Shown: in pieces, positions 1 through 10,094 of the stretch | Position numbering within the stretch: the first letter of the stretch is position 1 | Layout: the number at the start of each line of letters is the position of its first letter | Origin: Chara braunii | Lineage: Eukaryota; Streptophyta; Charophyceae; Charales; Characeae | Direction: 5' to 3' | DNA length: 47,625 nucleotides | NCBI GenBank assembly: GCA_003427395.1 | Contig: BFEA01000066.1 | Span: 1,024,219 to 1,071,843 of the forward strand | The notes under the pieces: generated by a model | The model's database searches: none | Told to the model about the DNA's origin: nothing | The model's input: the letters and a program-made list of their open reading frames with translations, nothing else | Program-made: the position numbers and the translations under genes

Positions 1-296
1 GTGGCACTTCTGTGTTACCGGGACTTATCAGACTTGTTACTGTTATTTGATTGATGACGTGGAGGGAGAGGAAGCCCGGAGAAGAAGTGGGATTGGGTGG
101 GTTACTATTGTGTGATCTTTTACTACTTCTCCCACCTTCTCCCTTGTCTATCCTCCCTCCACTCTCCTCGTCTATTGGTAACAAGATACTGTTGCGGATA
201 TCATTTTCACGTTAACTGGAGACTTTTTTTGGTACAGATATGAGACTACTGGAACTTCGACGTCTGCTGAGTATCTTCCTGACTGGGTTCATTACA
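1..296 (+). repeat. Element 1, 5' LTR (right end only)
   Basis: This stretch matches 7505-7795 closely, so it is the right-hand part of the 5' LTR of a Ty3/gypsy element whose left part lies outside the window. It stops at ...ATTACA, two bases before a primer binding site. In the 3' copy the corresponding end reads ATTAGA, a single change in the terminal CA. The first 86 bases are identical to 7418-7503 and to 7505-7590. An ATG at 240 opens a frame that runs through the LTR end and the primer site but stops at TGA 342-344. Confidence 0.85.
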
Positions 297-298
297 AT

Positions 299-310
299 TG
301 GTATCAGAGC
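299..310 (+). promoter_or_regulatory. Element 1 primer binding site (initiator tRNA-Met type)
   Basis: TGGTATCAGAGC is the 12-base complement of the 3' end of plant initiator tRNA-Met. It lies two bases after the LTR end, where minus-strand DNA synthesis would be primed. Confidence 0.9.
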
Positions 311-1116
311 AACTCCTTCATCGCAATATGCTGTCAGGTGCTGACGTGGCACCCAGGTAAGTGGGAGGTGCCGCATGTGCAAAACGAAACGCGTTTATTA
401 ACGGGCACGGTAAATACCGAAGTCTAGACAGTGGAGTATTGCATATGCGTGTAGCCTCCCTTGAAGATGTTGACTTGGCTGCACTGAAGACTTCGAGATA
501 CCGGCGAGAGCTTCGTTGGCAACAGGATGACATGGCGCTGGTTAAGAGAGAGATTGGGACTGCTGATGTGGTATTCTAGCAGGGCATGATCTGACGTGGC
601 ACGCACATGTGTTGCGATTGCCTGCTGTTGAAGCGCTGCATGCTTACCGGTGTTGAGTGTGTCGCAGACATGCCATGCTGACGTGGCATCCCCCCATCAT
701 AGACCTTACGGTCCTTGACGCTGACGTGGGAAGGAAAGCTAACCATTGATGGTGTTGTTGTGTTGGCTGACTCACTTACCTGTGGTTGTTCTGTGGTTGT
801 TGTATACTCAGTAGTGTGCTGTTGTCTTGATTACACTAGCCGTGGCTGCAGTACCCGTAAACTTGTTGTAGAACGTCATCACACATAGAATAGGCAGTTG
901 AGGTTAGATATTGACTTCTGTTCTCTGAATTGTTGTTTATTTCTTGCCGTTAAATAGTTGGAAACCGGTGAGACCGTGGAATTTATTACTGATTTGCGAT
1001 TATTTATTGTGTAGCAAAACATCAGTGAAGATGTCTTATCTTTGGAACTCTCTGCATTTCTCCATCTTGACTCGTTTTATCCCGTACTTCCTCTTACCTG
1101 TCTCTTTCACCTTCTT
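311..1116 (+). other. Element 1 untranslated leader with a splice-donor consensus
   Basis: No gene is visible here. A perfect 5' splice-site consensus, CAG|GTAAGT, sits at 354-362, only 44 bases after the primer site, as in element 3. The motif CTGACGTGG, which contains an ACGT core like bZIP or ABRE sites, occurs at 341, 591, 678 and 721. A pyrimidine-rich stretch at about 1085-1117 followed by CTGAC and AG could be a splice acceptor just before recognisable gag, but this is weak. Confidence 0.45.
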
Positions 1117-2865
1117 CACTGACGAGGAGGGTGCAGATCAAACACGTGGTGAAATCGAAGCCAGACGACACCTGATGCTGGGCCGTCTTCAACAACTACT
1201 GAAGGAGCTGCACGGCGCCGGAGCCATGGCTGAACAGCACATACGCAGCCAGTTCGATATGCGTGCTGCAGAAATCGAACTGAAAGAGGCTGAAACCGCT
1301 GTTCAGATGATGCGAGGGTGCAGCGGACTATTGACCAAGGCCGAATGGCCCTTGATCAATATGTCGCCAAGGAGCTGGGGGAGATTGCTGCGGGCGAACC
1401 GAAAGAAGAACGGGAAGTAAAAGAAGAAAGAAGGGAAGCAGTAAGAATGTCAGAGCTGAATAAGGATGCAATGATGGCAAACATTAGACAATCGGAAGAA
1501 GCGTTGAACACGGAAAAATAAAGGATGGATGAGTACCGAAGAGTAAAAAGAGCAAAAGAACAGCAAGAAAGAAAGATAGAAGAAATTAAACTATAATTTC
1601 ACTTTGAAGAAACTGATACTGACATTGCATTTGTCCTTCACAATTTGATGGCCTATCTGGCACACTTAGAAATAAAGATTGATAAAAACACTGCTGCATT
1701 AGAAGCAGTGATGATATTAGTAAAAGGAAAAGAAAAGATGTCAGTTGAGGAAGAGGTCAAGGGTAAAGAGAAGATAGGACCCCAAGACAAGTTGTTGGGA
1801 GATGCAATGAAGAAAGTGACAACGGAAAGACCCGGACCCTCGAAGAAAGAATTTGAAGAAGGCACTCACTGAGAAGAAAGAAGAACCAGTGAAAAAAGTT
1901 GAGAAACCGAAGAGAAAAGAAAAGGTTAAGATGAAACTACCGTTCACATATAACAACAAGAAGGATGAAAACTTGTTGTTATGGATTGCCGAAATCCAGA
2001 CTTACTGTAGCACCGCTCCAGTTGAGCCTGAAAGCCAGGTAGCCTTCTCCACGTCGTGTTTGGAGGGAGTAGCCAAGGAGTGGGTGTTGTCCGAAGCCAA
2101 CACTGCTGGCTTCGAGGATATAGGTGAGTGGGCCAAGACCCTGACGTTGAGGCAGGTTCTCCAGAAAATTAAGGAGAGATTCCTCAACAAAACCACGGAT
2201 GACAAGGCCTTTGATGAACTCACCACAAACGTTGGACTTCTGTGGATGCGTTGTCGTGTGAGGTTGACCGTCTTTTTGCAGCTACCCGGGTTGAACTTGC
2301 AGGACAACCAGGTCCTGTACATATACTCACACGCACTGCCCGAGCCCATTCGTGGACAGCTCGTGGCCGAATCAAAGTTTGGTAAGTATAATTATCGGCA
2401 GTTTCGCGATCCGCTCTCCAACACAAGCAGATGACCGCGCACGTCAAAGGTATGTACGCTTCGGTAGTGAAGTCAGGACCGGTTGGTGGGTACGGTAAGC
2501 GGGTCCTCTCGCGGCAAAAGGGCCAGGACCATATGCTTGTTGTATTTGATGACGAGACCGTAGAAAAGTTACCCCTTGATGAGCCCGAGGGAGGAGTAGC
2601 TAGTGCCGACAGAGAGTTTGGGAAGGGTGACGTCACTGCCGTAATGGCCAACAAGGGAGGCCAGACCCAGTGGAAGAAGAAGAAGAGGCCACGCTGGTTC
2701 CCCGAGCATCTCGACATTGCATTCGGGAAGCCTTCAGAGAAAATGGGAATCACGTGAGAGGAATGGCAGTCCAAAATGGACAATCGCCATTGCCTCAAAT
2801 GTGGCACCGTAGGGCATGTGATCGCCTGGTGTCCTTTGATTAGGAACCCAAAAGTGAGCAGCTAG
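1117..2865 (+). pseudogene. gag: Element 1 gag (broken)
   Basis: This is a decayed capsid/nucleocapsid reading frame. It starts with a charged, probably coiled-coil region (about 1117-1900), followed by a capsid-like segment (about 1930-2420) containing 'LLLWIAEIQTYC' and 'AKEWVLSEA', which resemble Ty3/gypsy retrotransposon capsids. A CX2CX4HX4C zinc knuckle lies at 2791-2832 ('CLKCGTVGH...'). The frame shifts near 1310, 1860 and 2370-2430 and has in-frame stops, including TGA 2755-2757 where tryptophan would fit. Gag ends at a double stop, TAG TAG (2863-2868). Pol continues in the -1 frame. It cannot be functional as read. The true start is not identifiable, because an intron may precede it. 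Confidence 0.75.
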
Positions 2866-2888
2866 TAGGAGTAGCATTTGCTCCTACT
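2847..2888 (+). promoter_or_regulatory. Putative -1 frameshift signal, element 1 gag/pol
   Basis: The heptamer CCCAAAA (2847-2853) is in the gag zero frame as C CCA AAA. Ten bases later comes a perfect 8-bp hairpin: AGTAGGAG (2864-2871), a 9-base loop, and CTCCTACT (2881-2888). The gag stop TAG (2863-2865) overlaps the stem base. A -1 slip enters a frame that stays open into protease. The geometry matches elements 2 and 6. Confidence 0.65.
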
Positions 2889-5800
2889 GAGTCGAGGGGT
2901 TTAGACCATAGTAAAGGTAAGGCGCCTACAAACCCTTCTAACCGTTCAACTCTTAAGGAAGAGGATGGCTCTTCTTTCGCCCGTCGTCCAGAACACCTTG
3001 ACATTGTACTTTGTTCTATCTCACTGGACGATTCCCTTGACGAACTCGGCAATGAACTCATAGCACTATGGAGTTCGTGGGCGAAGAAAGCTAAGTCTAA
3101 GGGTGAGTTGATGATTGCGGATATTGAGATTGCGCACACACGAGTAGGTGCACTGTTAGATCCAGGATCGACGCGGTCTTACATCTCACAGAAGGCAATT
3201 CGAAAATTGCATCTGGGAATGAAGGTAAAGGATTTACCTCGACCTATCACGTCTATGTTGGCTGACAAGAGCACGACCACCGTCTCTCAATACGTCGATC
3301 GTGTTAAGTATCATTTCAGGACCAAGGAAGGAAATAAGATCTTACACGAGATATCCTTCCTAATAGAAAAGAACATGTCATTTGACATGATTCTGGGAAT
3401 GGATTAGCACGAGGAAGCCAACCCAGAGGTAAGGTTCAAAGATAAAACTGTCAAACTCAAGGACGACAAGTCCAAACTACGCACTATAAAGTTGTATCAT
3501 AAGAAGAAGTTGGATCAAGAAGTGATGATGGTGCTTGTCAAGCGAGTGGGCAAGTGTTCTTCATCCCATCCACCTTCTATAGAAAAACTTCTCGATGAGT
3601 ATAAGGACTTGCAGATAGAGCCGACGGGAATCACAGAGCGTGTCATTAAGCACACAATTGAGATTATTCCTGGAAGCAAGATTCCCAAGGCTCCCATCTA
3701 CCGAATGTCTCCCAGGGAACTTGAGGAAGTGCGTAAGTAGTTGCAAGAACTTACCGACAAAGGATGAATTCGCCCTAGCTCATCTCCTTACAGTGTGTCT
3801 GTCTTATTCGTGCCCAAAAAGAAAGGTGAACTTCGTCTATGCATAAATTATCGTGGGCTGAACTCCGTCACTGTGAAAAATGTGGAACCACTCCCGCACA
3901 TTGACAACCTATTGGACCAATTGCAAGGTTGCAGGTACTTCAATAACATTGATCTGAAGTCAGGGTACCACCAGATCGAGGTGGCTTTTGAAGATCAAAC
4001 ATAAGACGACCTTCCGAACTAGGTATGGTCACTACGAGTTCGTGGTTATGCCTTTCGGTTTGACCAATGCACCTGCGACCTTCCAAAGGTCAATGAACGA
4101 GTTATTTCATCAATGGCTTGATCAGTTCGTAGTAGTCTATCTAGATGACATTCTAGTTTATAGTAAGACACTAGAAGATCACGAGAAACACCTACGAATG
4201 GTTTTGCAGAAGTTGCGCGAGGGCAACTTCAAACTGAATCCGAAGAGGTCTGAGTTTGCTAAGCCTGAAGTCTTGTACTCGGGGCATATAGTGAACGAGG
4301 AAGGACTATGGCCCAAAGAAAAGAAGATTACAGCAATCCGGGGTTGACCACAACCTAAACTATAACGGAGTTAAGATCTTTCCTAGAACTTGCTAGCTAC
4401 TACAGGAAGTTCGCCATAAACTTCTCCTTGATAGTTGCTCCTACGATAAGACTACTGAAAAAGGAAAAACCTCGGTTGTGAGACAAAGATTGTGAGACAT
4501 AATTTAGAAAGTTAAAGCATGTTCTAACTCACTACCCTGTCCTAAAGATTGCTGACCCTTCTTTTCCTTTCATCGTCACGACTGACGCAAGTCAATATGG
4601 GATTGGGGTTGTGCTACAGCAGGACGACGATAAGGGATATAAACCTATTGAGTTTATGTCCAGAAGACTTCCATCAGAGAAAGTGACCAACTCCACCTAT
4701 GAAAGGGAATTGTACACCTTAGTTGCTGCACTAGACGCCTGAAAACATTACTTGTTAGGAAGGCATTTCATTGTCTATTCTGATCACTCTACTTTTAAGT
4801 GGATCAAGACTCATCCTAGACTCTCTGACAAGTTGGTAAGATGGTCCGCTTTCCTTGATACGTTTGACTTTGAGGTGAAAACCATCAAATGTAAGTCTAA
4901 CGTGGTTGCGGATGCTTTGTCCAGGCAAACTTCTTTGGAACCATTGTCTCTTACCTCGACATCGGGAACGAACTAACAGAACAGATCCGTACGGGTTATG
5001 GGAGTGATCCTATTTGGAATCCCATCATTGAGACTCTACGAAATAACCCTGAGTTATTCCTAGAATATCGAATGACTAATGACTTACTCTTCTTTCTGGA
5101 TAAAACCGAAGAAAGATTGTGTTCCTCACCAAGAACAAATCAAAAGCTTAATCACTGGGGAATGCCATGATGCAGAAGGTCACTTTGGTTTGAAGAAGAC
5201 GTATGTCGATGTCCGAGAACAGTTTGAATGGAAAGGAATGAAGGCAGATGTACTGATGTATGTGTGGACTTGTCTTGTCTGTCAAAGGAACAAGCCCTCG
5301 CATGAGAATCCGAAGGGACTACTGAGACCGCTGCCTATTCCAAGTGAGCCAGGTAAGACTATTTCGATTGATTTTACGAGTCTAACTAAAAATCGAAATG
5401 GCAACAGTCAGGTAATGGTCATCGTACATAGATTCTCAAAGTATGCTATGTTCATTCCTTTGCCTGTTGAAGCTAGAACCGAACTAGTCATCCAGAAGTT
5501 CCAAATGCGATGGGTCTTTGAGTATGGATTCCCGAAAACCATCGTCTCTGATAGGGATGTTCGGTTCACTAGTCTGCAATGGCAAAAGTTGATGGAAGGC
5601 AATGGGACCACGTTGACCATGTCGTCAGGCAGACACCCTGAAACGAATGGCCAAACTGAGCAAACGAACTGTCTTTGCCAACAACTTTTGCGAATGTATG
5701 TACGACCTGATCGATAGATTGGGATGAGAACTTGCCTACAATTGCTAGTGCCTATAACAACAACATACATACTGTTACATGTAGAACGTCTAATGCACTG

Positions 5801-6415
5801 CATAAAGGATGGAAGCCTAGGCGTCCCATTGACGCGTTAACAAGGGACCAAATTCAGAGGTTACCCCCATGTACGCATGAATTCGCAGTTTTATATGAAG
5901 AAGACATCAAGAAGGTTAAGGAAAACATACAGAAAGCCCAACTATAAATGATTGAACAAGCTAATAAACATCACCGACCTTCACAATTTCAAGAAGGAGA
6001 TCTTGTCTAGGTTAAGTCTAAAGAGTTTTCCTTAGAAGAAAATGTATCTCAAAAACTGCTACCTGTCTACTACGGCCCCTAGGAAGTTCTCAAGGTGATT
6101 TGAAATGCAGATGGACCTTCCTATCGCATGGATGTACCTCCACACCTAAGGACATACCCTGTCTTCCATACATCTAAGCTGCTACCCTATGTAGAAGGTG
6201 ATAATTTTCCAAATAGGCCATCTATGTTTCCACCCTCTATGAACGGGGGTTATGAAATTGAAAAGATACTCGAACATGGCTATTTTTCTATAGGGGGCAG
6301 GCGAAGACCTCAAAAGTAGTATAAGGTAAAGTTCAAGTCCCAACCTCCATGTGACGCCAGATGGTTTAGTAGGAAAGAGCTCCTACCCACTGCTCCTGAC
6401 ATTGTTGATGCATAA
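2853..6415 (+). pseudogene. pol: Element 1 pol: protease, RT, RNase H, integrase, chromodomain-like tail (broken)
   Basis: The domains follow the Ty3/gypsy order. Protease has its aspartate at about 3159 ('LLDPGS', with proline where serine or threonine is usual) and 'ILGMD' near 3395. RT runs from about 3640 to 4350 with 'YLDD' near 4136-4153. RNase H runs from about 4565 to 4930 and ends in 'VADALSR'. Integrase has a zinc module near 5160-5290 and the D, D, E residues at 'SIDF', 'SDRD' and 'GQTEQ'. A GPY/F-like part near 6060-6190 and a chromodomain-like tail (about 6240-6415) follow. At least a dozen stops and several single-base frameshifts break it. Most stops sit where tryptophan or glutamine is expected (for example 3405-3407, 3765-3767, 4739-4741, 6007-6009). 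It is a dead copy related to element 2. Confidence 0.85.
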
Positions 6416-6468
6416 GAACGTGGGTTAAGTGACAATTGATGTATTTTCTGCGATGGAACTCGAAAACT

Positions 6469-6481
6469 GGGCCGGCAGGAA
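6469..6481 (+). promoter_or_regulatory. Element 1 polypurine tract (candidate)
   Basis: A mostly purine run, GGGCCGGCAGGAA, immediately precedes a TG that can begin the 3' LTR. Polypurine tracts prime plus-strand synthesis. It contains pyrimidines, so the boundary is tentative. Confidence 0.45.
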
Positions 6482-6597
6482 TGCAATAACCCATGCCATA
6501 TGACTCGTGGAATATCTGAGCGCCTACCTGGCCGCCCTCAGTCCAGGCCAAAACAGGGAAAAAGAACCCCACATGGGGATTCAGGGCTTGGACGTGT

Positions 6598-6620
6598 GAC
6601 AGTTGACTTAGTCAACTGTC
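6598..6620 (+). promoter_or_regulatory. Perfect inverted W-box repeat in U3
   Basis: GACAGTTGAC, then TTA, then GTCAACTGTC, form perfect 10-base arms. TTGAC is the core bound by WRKY factors in plants. A related inverted pair lies at 20792-20811 in the LTR of element 3. Its regulatory role is inferred. Confidence 0.5.
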
Positions 6621-7007
6621 GGATATCCCAACAGTCAAATTCAAAGTGTACCCAGCCGAGGCTGCCGGTCAGACACACACATTTGTTTGTATGCAGGTAC
6701 CCAGACAACATCAGGTCCAAGGGGAAGTCTGCAACTGTACACAATCCAGGCCCTCGGTTGTGAGTCAATCTGAACGACTGTGAGGAGGGGACCCGAGGCC
6801 AGACAGCCTCGACAAACACTACAAATGGGCTGGTCTCGAGGTGGTCAACATTGAGTCTTGCTATGCTGCTTGGACGCTGGCACGACGTTGGCGAGACGCT
6901 GGCTGTGCGTAGGCACTCTGGACGACGACGCGGACTGTGACGGCATGCTGGCGCAGTCTGCATTGTGCGCCAGGCATTGCTGCTGTGGCCCTGCCACCTG
7001 TCTTCAA

Positions 7008-7240
7008 GGCTGATGTAGCGCAGGTCACTTGTCTACATTGCTGATGTGGCGCTGCCATCTGTCTACATTGCATGCTGATGTGGCACTGCTTCTGGTCTAC
7101 ATTGCATGCTGATGTGGTGCTGCTTCTGGTCTACATTGCATGCTGATGTGGCGCTGCCTCTGGTTTACATTGCATGCTGATGTGGAACTGCCTCTGGTCT
7201 ACATCGCATTGCTGATGTGGCGCTGCCACCTGTAACGTGG
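7008..7240 (+). repeat. 34-bp tandem array in element 1 U3
   Basis: About six to seven diverged copies of a 34-base unit lie head to tail, containing CTGATGTGG, a segment like CTGCCTCTGG, and TCTACATTGCATG. The CTGATGTGG motif recurs at 7041, 7075, 7109, 7143, 7177 and 7212. Such arrays are common in LTR U3 regions and may multiply promoter sites. Confidence 0.85.
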
Positions 7241-7417
7241 CGCATGCAATCTGTCTCTACTGCTGGCGTGGCATTGGCCACGCTGTCTACATGAGGTGAC
7301 TGGTTGCAATGAGGAGGAAGGATCTGTGGATGATTGGGAACGGGATACTTACCTGAGGCCGACGTTGATATTGTTCGCTGCTGGCTGTCTTCATTGTCTC
7401 TATGAGATTGGTGCCAC

Positions 7418-7590
7418 GTGGCACTTCTGTGTTACCGGGACTTATCAGACTTGTTACTGTTATTTGATTGATGACGTGGAGGGAGAGGAAGCCCGGAGAA
7501 GAANGTGGCACTTCTGTGTTACCGGGACTTATCAGACTTGTTACTGTTATTTGATTGATGACGTGGAGGGAGAGGAAGCCCGGAGAAGAA
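7418..7590 (+). repeat. 86-base duplication around a single N (probable assembly join)
   Basis: Bases 7418-7503 and 7505-7590 are identical and are separated by one N at 7504. The window itself begins with the same 86 bases. This looks like two contig ends overlapping in an LTR and joined without merging, not a biological repeat. Confidence 0.75.
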
Positions 7591-8164
7591 GTGGGATTGA
7601 GTGGGTTACTATTGTGTGATCTTTGACTACTTCTCCCACCTTCTCCCTTGTCTATCCTCCCTCCACTCTCCTCGTCTATTGGTAACGAGATACTGTTGCG
7701 GATATCATTTTCACGTTAACTGGAGACTTTGTACAGATCTGAGACTACGGGAACTTCGACGTCTGCTGAGTATCTTCCTGACTGGGTTCATTAGACCAGA
7801 CGGGCTCTAACAAAATACGGTGTGGCCTCTAATCATAAGATTAGAGTGTGCGACCAGCTATATAGGGAAAACTTTCATTTACATTACTTTGCCATGAGAG
7901 GGACCCATCTTGAGCAAACACAACAAATTCAAGTACTCCAATACTTATCAAAGGTAGGGGTCCAGAGTTGACTTTCCTGCCCTCCGAACCCCAATGATAG
8001 TTCCCCATCATACAGCTCTCTGCCACAAATCATCTGTGCCCTGAAAGGCCTTCCACGATTCAGACCCCAAATTCGGATCTCAGGGTCAGATGCCCAGGTC
8101 AAGAAAAGGCCGAGTTCGTCAAACTCAGAAAACTCACAATCGGGTACCTCAGCGGTCTGGTCCA

Positions 8165-8420
8165 ACATTCATTCAGAAGAGTCACATCTCAGGGACAAGA
8201 GTCACGTCTCATAATAAAAGCCATTCATTCAGAAGAGTCACACCCCACGAGTGAAAAGGCAGATTCACAAGTAGGAGTCACGCTTCCTAATGAAAAATCA
8301 TATTGAAGAGTCACATCCCTCGAGTAAAGGCAGTATCACAGGCAAAAGTCATGACCCACAGGCAGGAGTCACTATCCACAGTCAAAAGTTGTGTTCACAA
8401 GTGAGAAGTCATGACTCAAA
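8165..8420 (+). repeat. Degenerate GAGTCAC repeat cluster
   Basis: The sequence AGAGTCAC or GGAGTCAC, followed by variable 15- to 35-base tails, recurs roughly ten times, including two copies of CATTCATTCAGAAGAGTCAC-like units near 8167 and 8223. It is probably an eroded U3 repeat. Confidence 0.6.
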
Positions 8421-8682
8421 GGCCCAAGCAGCAGCAGTCCAATGGAAATTCGGGAAGGTTCCAGGCCTTGACATTCAGAAGCAGACAGGCCGAGGGAATG
8501 TGGTACCGGAACGAGTCAGGACCCAAGAAACAGAGGCTGGCACGAGTTGAAGTGAAAACCAAGACTACAAAAGGACTGGCCACCCTCACATTCGGGCAGA
8601 TTGCTCATTCGTAAGAAGTGTGGAGAGGAGCAGAGCGCTGAGGCCAGAGTGCTGCGCTAAGTGAGGGAGAGAGAGGAAGATA

Positions 8683-8721
8683 GCACTGGCAGGGAGAAGG
8701 CAGCCATAGCTGTGCCAGTGC
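8683..8721 (+). promoter_or_regulatory. Nested stem-loop with CATA loop
   Basis: The outer arms GCACTGGCA (8683-8691) and TGCCAGTGC (8713-8721) are perfectly complementary over 9 bases. Inside, CAGC (8701-8704) and GCTG (8709-8712) enclose CATA. It belongs to a recurring family of CATA-loop hairpins in this window's LTRs and leaders. Confidence 0.55.
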
Positions 8722-9147
8722 AGAAGTGTTAGTGCTAGTTGTTAGTAGTAGGCTCCAGCAGGGTTAGTAGGGATGACAGTGGGTCTATTCAAAGTAGATC
8801 CATGAGGTAGTAGATAGCGAGTGTGAATGCATGTCGGGAGAGAAGACACAGCGAGGTCATAGCTTGGGAGAAGACCAGCAAGGTGGAGAGAAACATAAGA
8901 GGGAAGAGAAGAGGGGAAGAGATACTTACCTGAGAGTTTATGCTGATTATTGGTTACCTATTGGCATGCACTGATGAGCGCTGGTGACTTGAACTCTTAT
9001 TGCTCTTGTAATACTCTGGAAAAGATAAGCTGCGCTACCTGGTCTTCATCTCTCTGGCCTCCAGTGTGAATTTCGTGTGAACTCATACATGCATGTGGTG
9101 TGAATATGTGCACTCATTGGTGTTGAACTAGGAGGTTCATTGCAATC

Positions 9148-9159
9148 TGGTATCGGAGC
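9148..9159 (+). promoter_or_regulatory. Orphan primer binding site
   Basis: TGGTATCGGAGC follows an LTR-like end. It differs from the element 1 site by A to G, which would still pair with initiator tRNA-Met through a G-U wobble. No gag follows. Confidence 0.7.
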
Positions 9160-9639
9160 AGTTGCTCGCTGCACCCGCTGATCATCGCTGGCAACGATTA
9201 AGGCTGGCGAGAAGGGGGATGAGAGAGTGAGTTGAGTGGGGAGAAGACTGACGAAGGGGGGAAGAAGAAGGTCGAAGAAGAAGTGGCTTAAATACGTACC
9301 TGTCGCTGCTGTGTTGGAGCGTTGGAGCAGCCGTGGAGCTTCATCAGCGGAATGTTCATCTGAGTGAAGTGCATCCCTCAATAAAAACCTGTATTGCTTG
9401 CTGACTTGTCTTGGTGTTTGGTACCTTCCCAATCCTGGAGTCGCTGCTGCTGCGCTGAATCAAATCTCGTGATATAGTTGAGTCGAGGAACCAGTCCAAT
9501 TGTGAAAAAAAAAGGGTATATATACATATACATAGTTCTGGGAAGGTACACGGCAGTCAGTAACAGACAAACCCACTCATAAGTTAGTAGTAGCAGGGGT
9601 AGGGAGAAGACCAGCAAGGCTGAGAGAAACACAAGACGC
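9160..9639 (+). other. Leader debris, no gene
   Basis: I see no coding sequence. There is an A run and a TATATATACATATACATA stretch near 9505-9535. A segment near 9602-9636 ('GGGAGAAGACCAGCAAGG' and onwards) repeats 8867-8900, so pieces of one LTR family are scattered here. Confidence 0.4.
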
Positions 9640-9715
9640 TAGGGCAGCGCTTCCGCATGGCTCACGCAGGAATGAATGAATGGCTGGACGCTGCCTCTTT
9701 ATTTATACTTCTGTA
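9640..9715 (-). repeat. Reversed LTR promoter fragment
   Basis: Read on the minus strand, this contains TATAAATAAAGAGGCAGCG and a CCATTCATTCATT / GTGAGCCATGCGGAAG block. Both match the TATA/R region of the element 2 LTR (10627-10690). It is a piece of a related LTR in opposite orientation. Confidence 0.7.
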
Positions 9716-9918
9716 AGTCGCTGGTCTGCCCCTTTCCACCGGGCCCATGGTGCACACAGTCCCTCATGGTACTTGCTGACTGTGCAAAGTGAGAATGGGA
9801 CTGGGTACCGCTGACTAAGCGAAGTTGGACTCATCACTCGCCCACTTGCCTCTGGTCTGCTGTGAATAATGTGAGAAGAAACTTGAAAGGCCACCTTCCG
9901 GAAGTCTGTGGACTTGGC

Positions 9919-9997
9919 CTTTCAGGACTGTAGCAGCTACGACCTTGACCTTTCAGGACTGTAGCAGGTACGACCTTGACCTTTCAAAATTGTTACA
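9919..9997 (+). repeat. 31-bp tandem repeat
   Basis: The unit beginning CTTTCAGGACTGTAGCAG recurs at 9919, 9950 and, in diverged form, 9981, a period of 31. No gene is present between 9716 and 10094. Confidence 0.75.
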
Positions 9998-10070
9998 GGA
10001 GAGAGTGCCGGAGACAAGACCATGCAGGGGCAGACAGAGAACTACACCTCAAAGAAGGGACACAAGACAG
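9998..10070 (+). repeat. Left copy of a repeat flanking element 2
   Basis: This segment, starting GGAGAGAGTGCCG and containing ATGCAGGGGC and CAAAGAAGGGACA, closely matches 18616-18687 on the other side of element 2, in the same orientation. Confidence 0.7.
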
Positions 10071-10094
10071 GGATGTTTTTGAGTTTTTTTGTTC

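Larger units (their letters stand above)
6482..7795 (+). repeat. Element 1, 3' LTR
   Basis: The right part (7505-7795) matches window positions 1-296, which proves it is the second LTR. The left boundary is inferred from the polypurine tract and from alignment with the LTR of element 3: 6520-6680 resembles 20708-20872. It holds a W-box inverted repeat (6598-6620), a 34-bp tandem array (7008-7240) and an 86-base duplication around a single N (7418-7590). The inferred length is about 1.3 kb including the duplication. Confidence 0.7.
7796..9144 (+). repeat. LTR-like sequence preceding a second primer site
   Basis: There is no coding capacity. The stretch ends in ...TTGCA three bases before a primer site (9148), as an LTR should. 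Between about 8165 and 8420 there are many imperfect copies of GAGTCAC with variable tails. A TATA-like ACTACAAAAGG lies near 8563, and a strong hairpin at 8683-8721. I could not fix the left end. It may be a 5' LTR whose coding region was lost. Confidence 0.5.
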
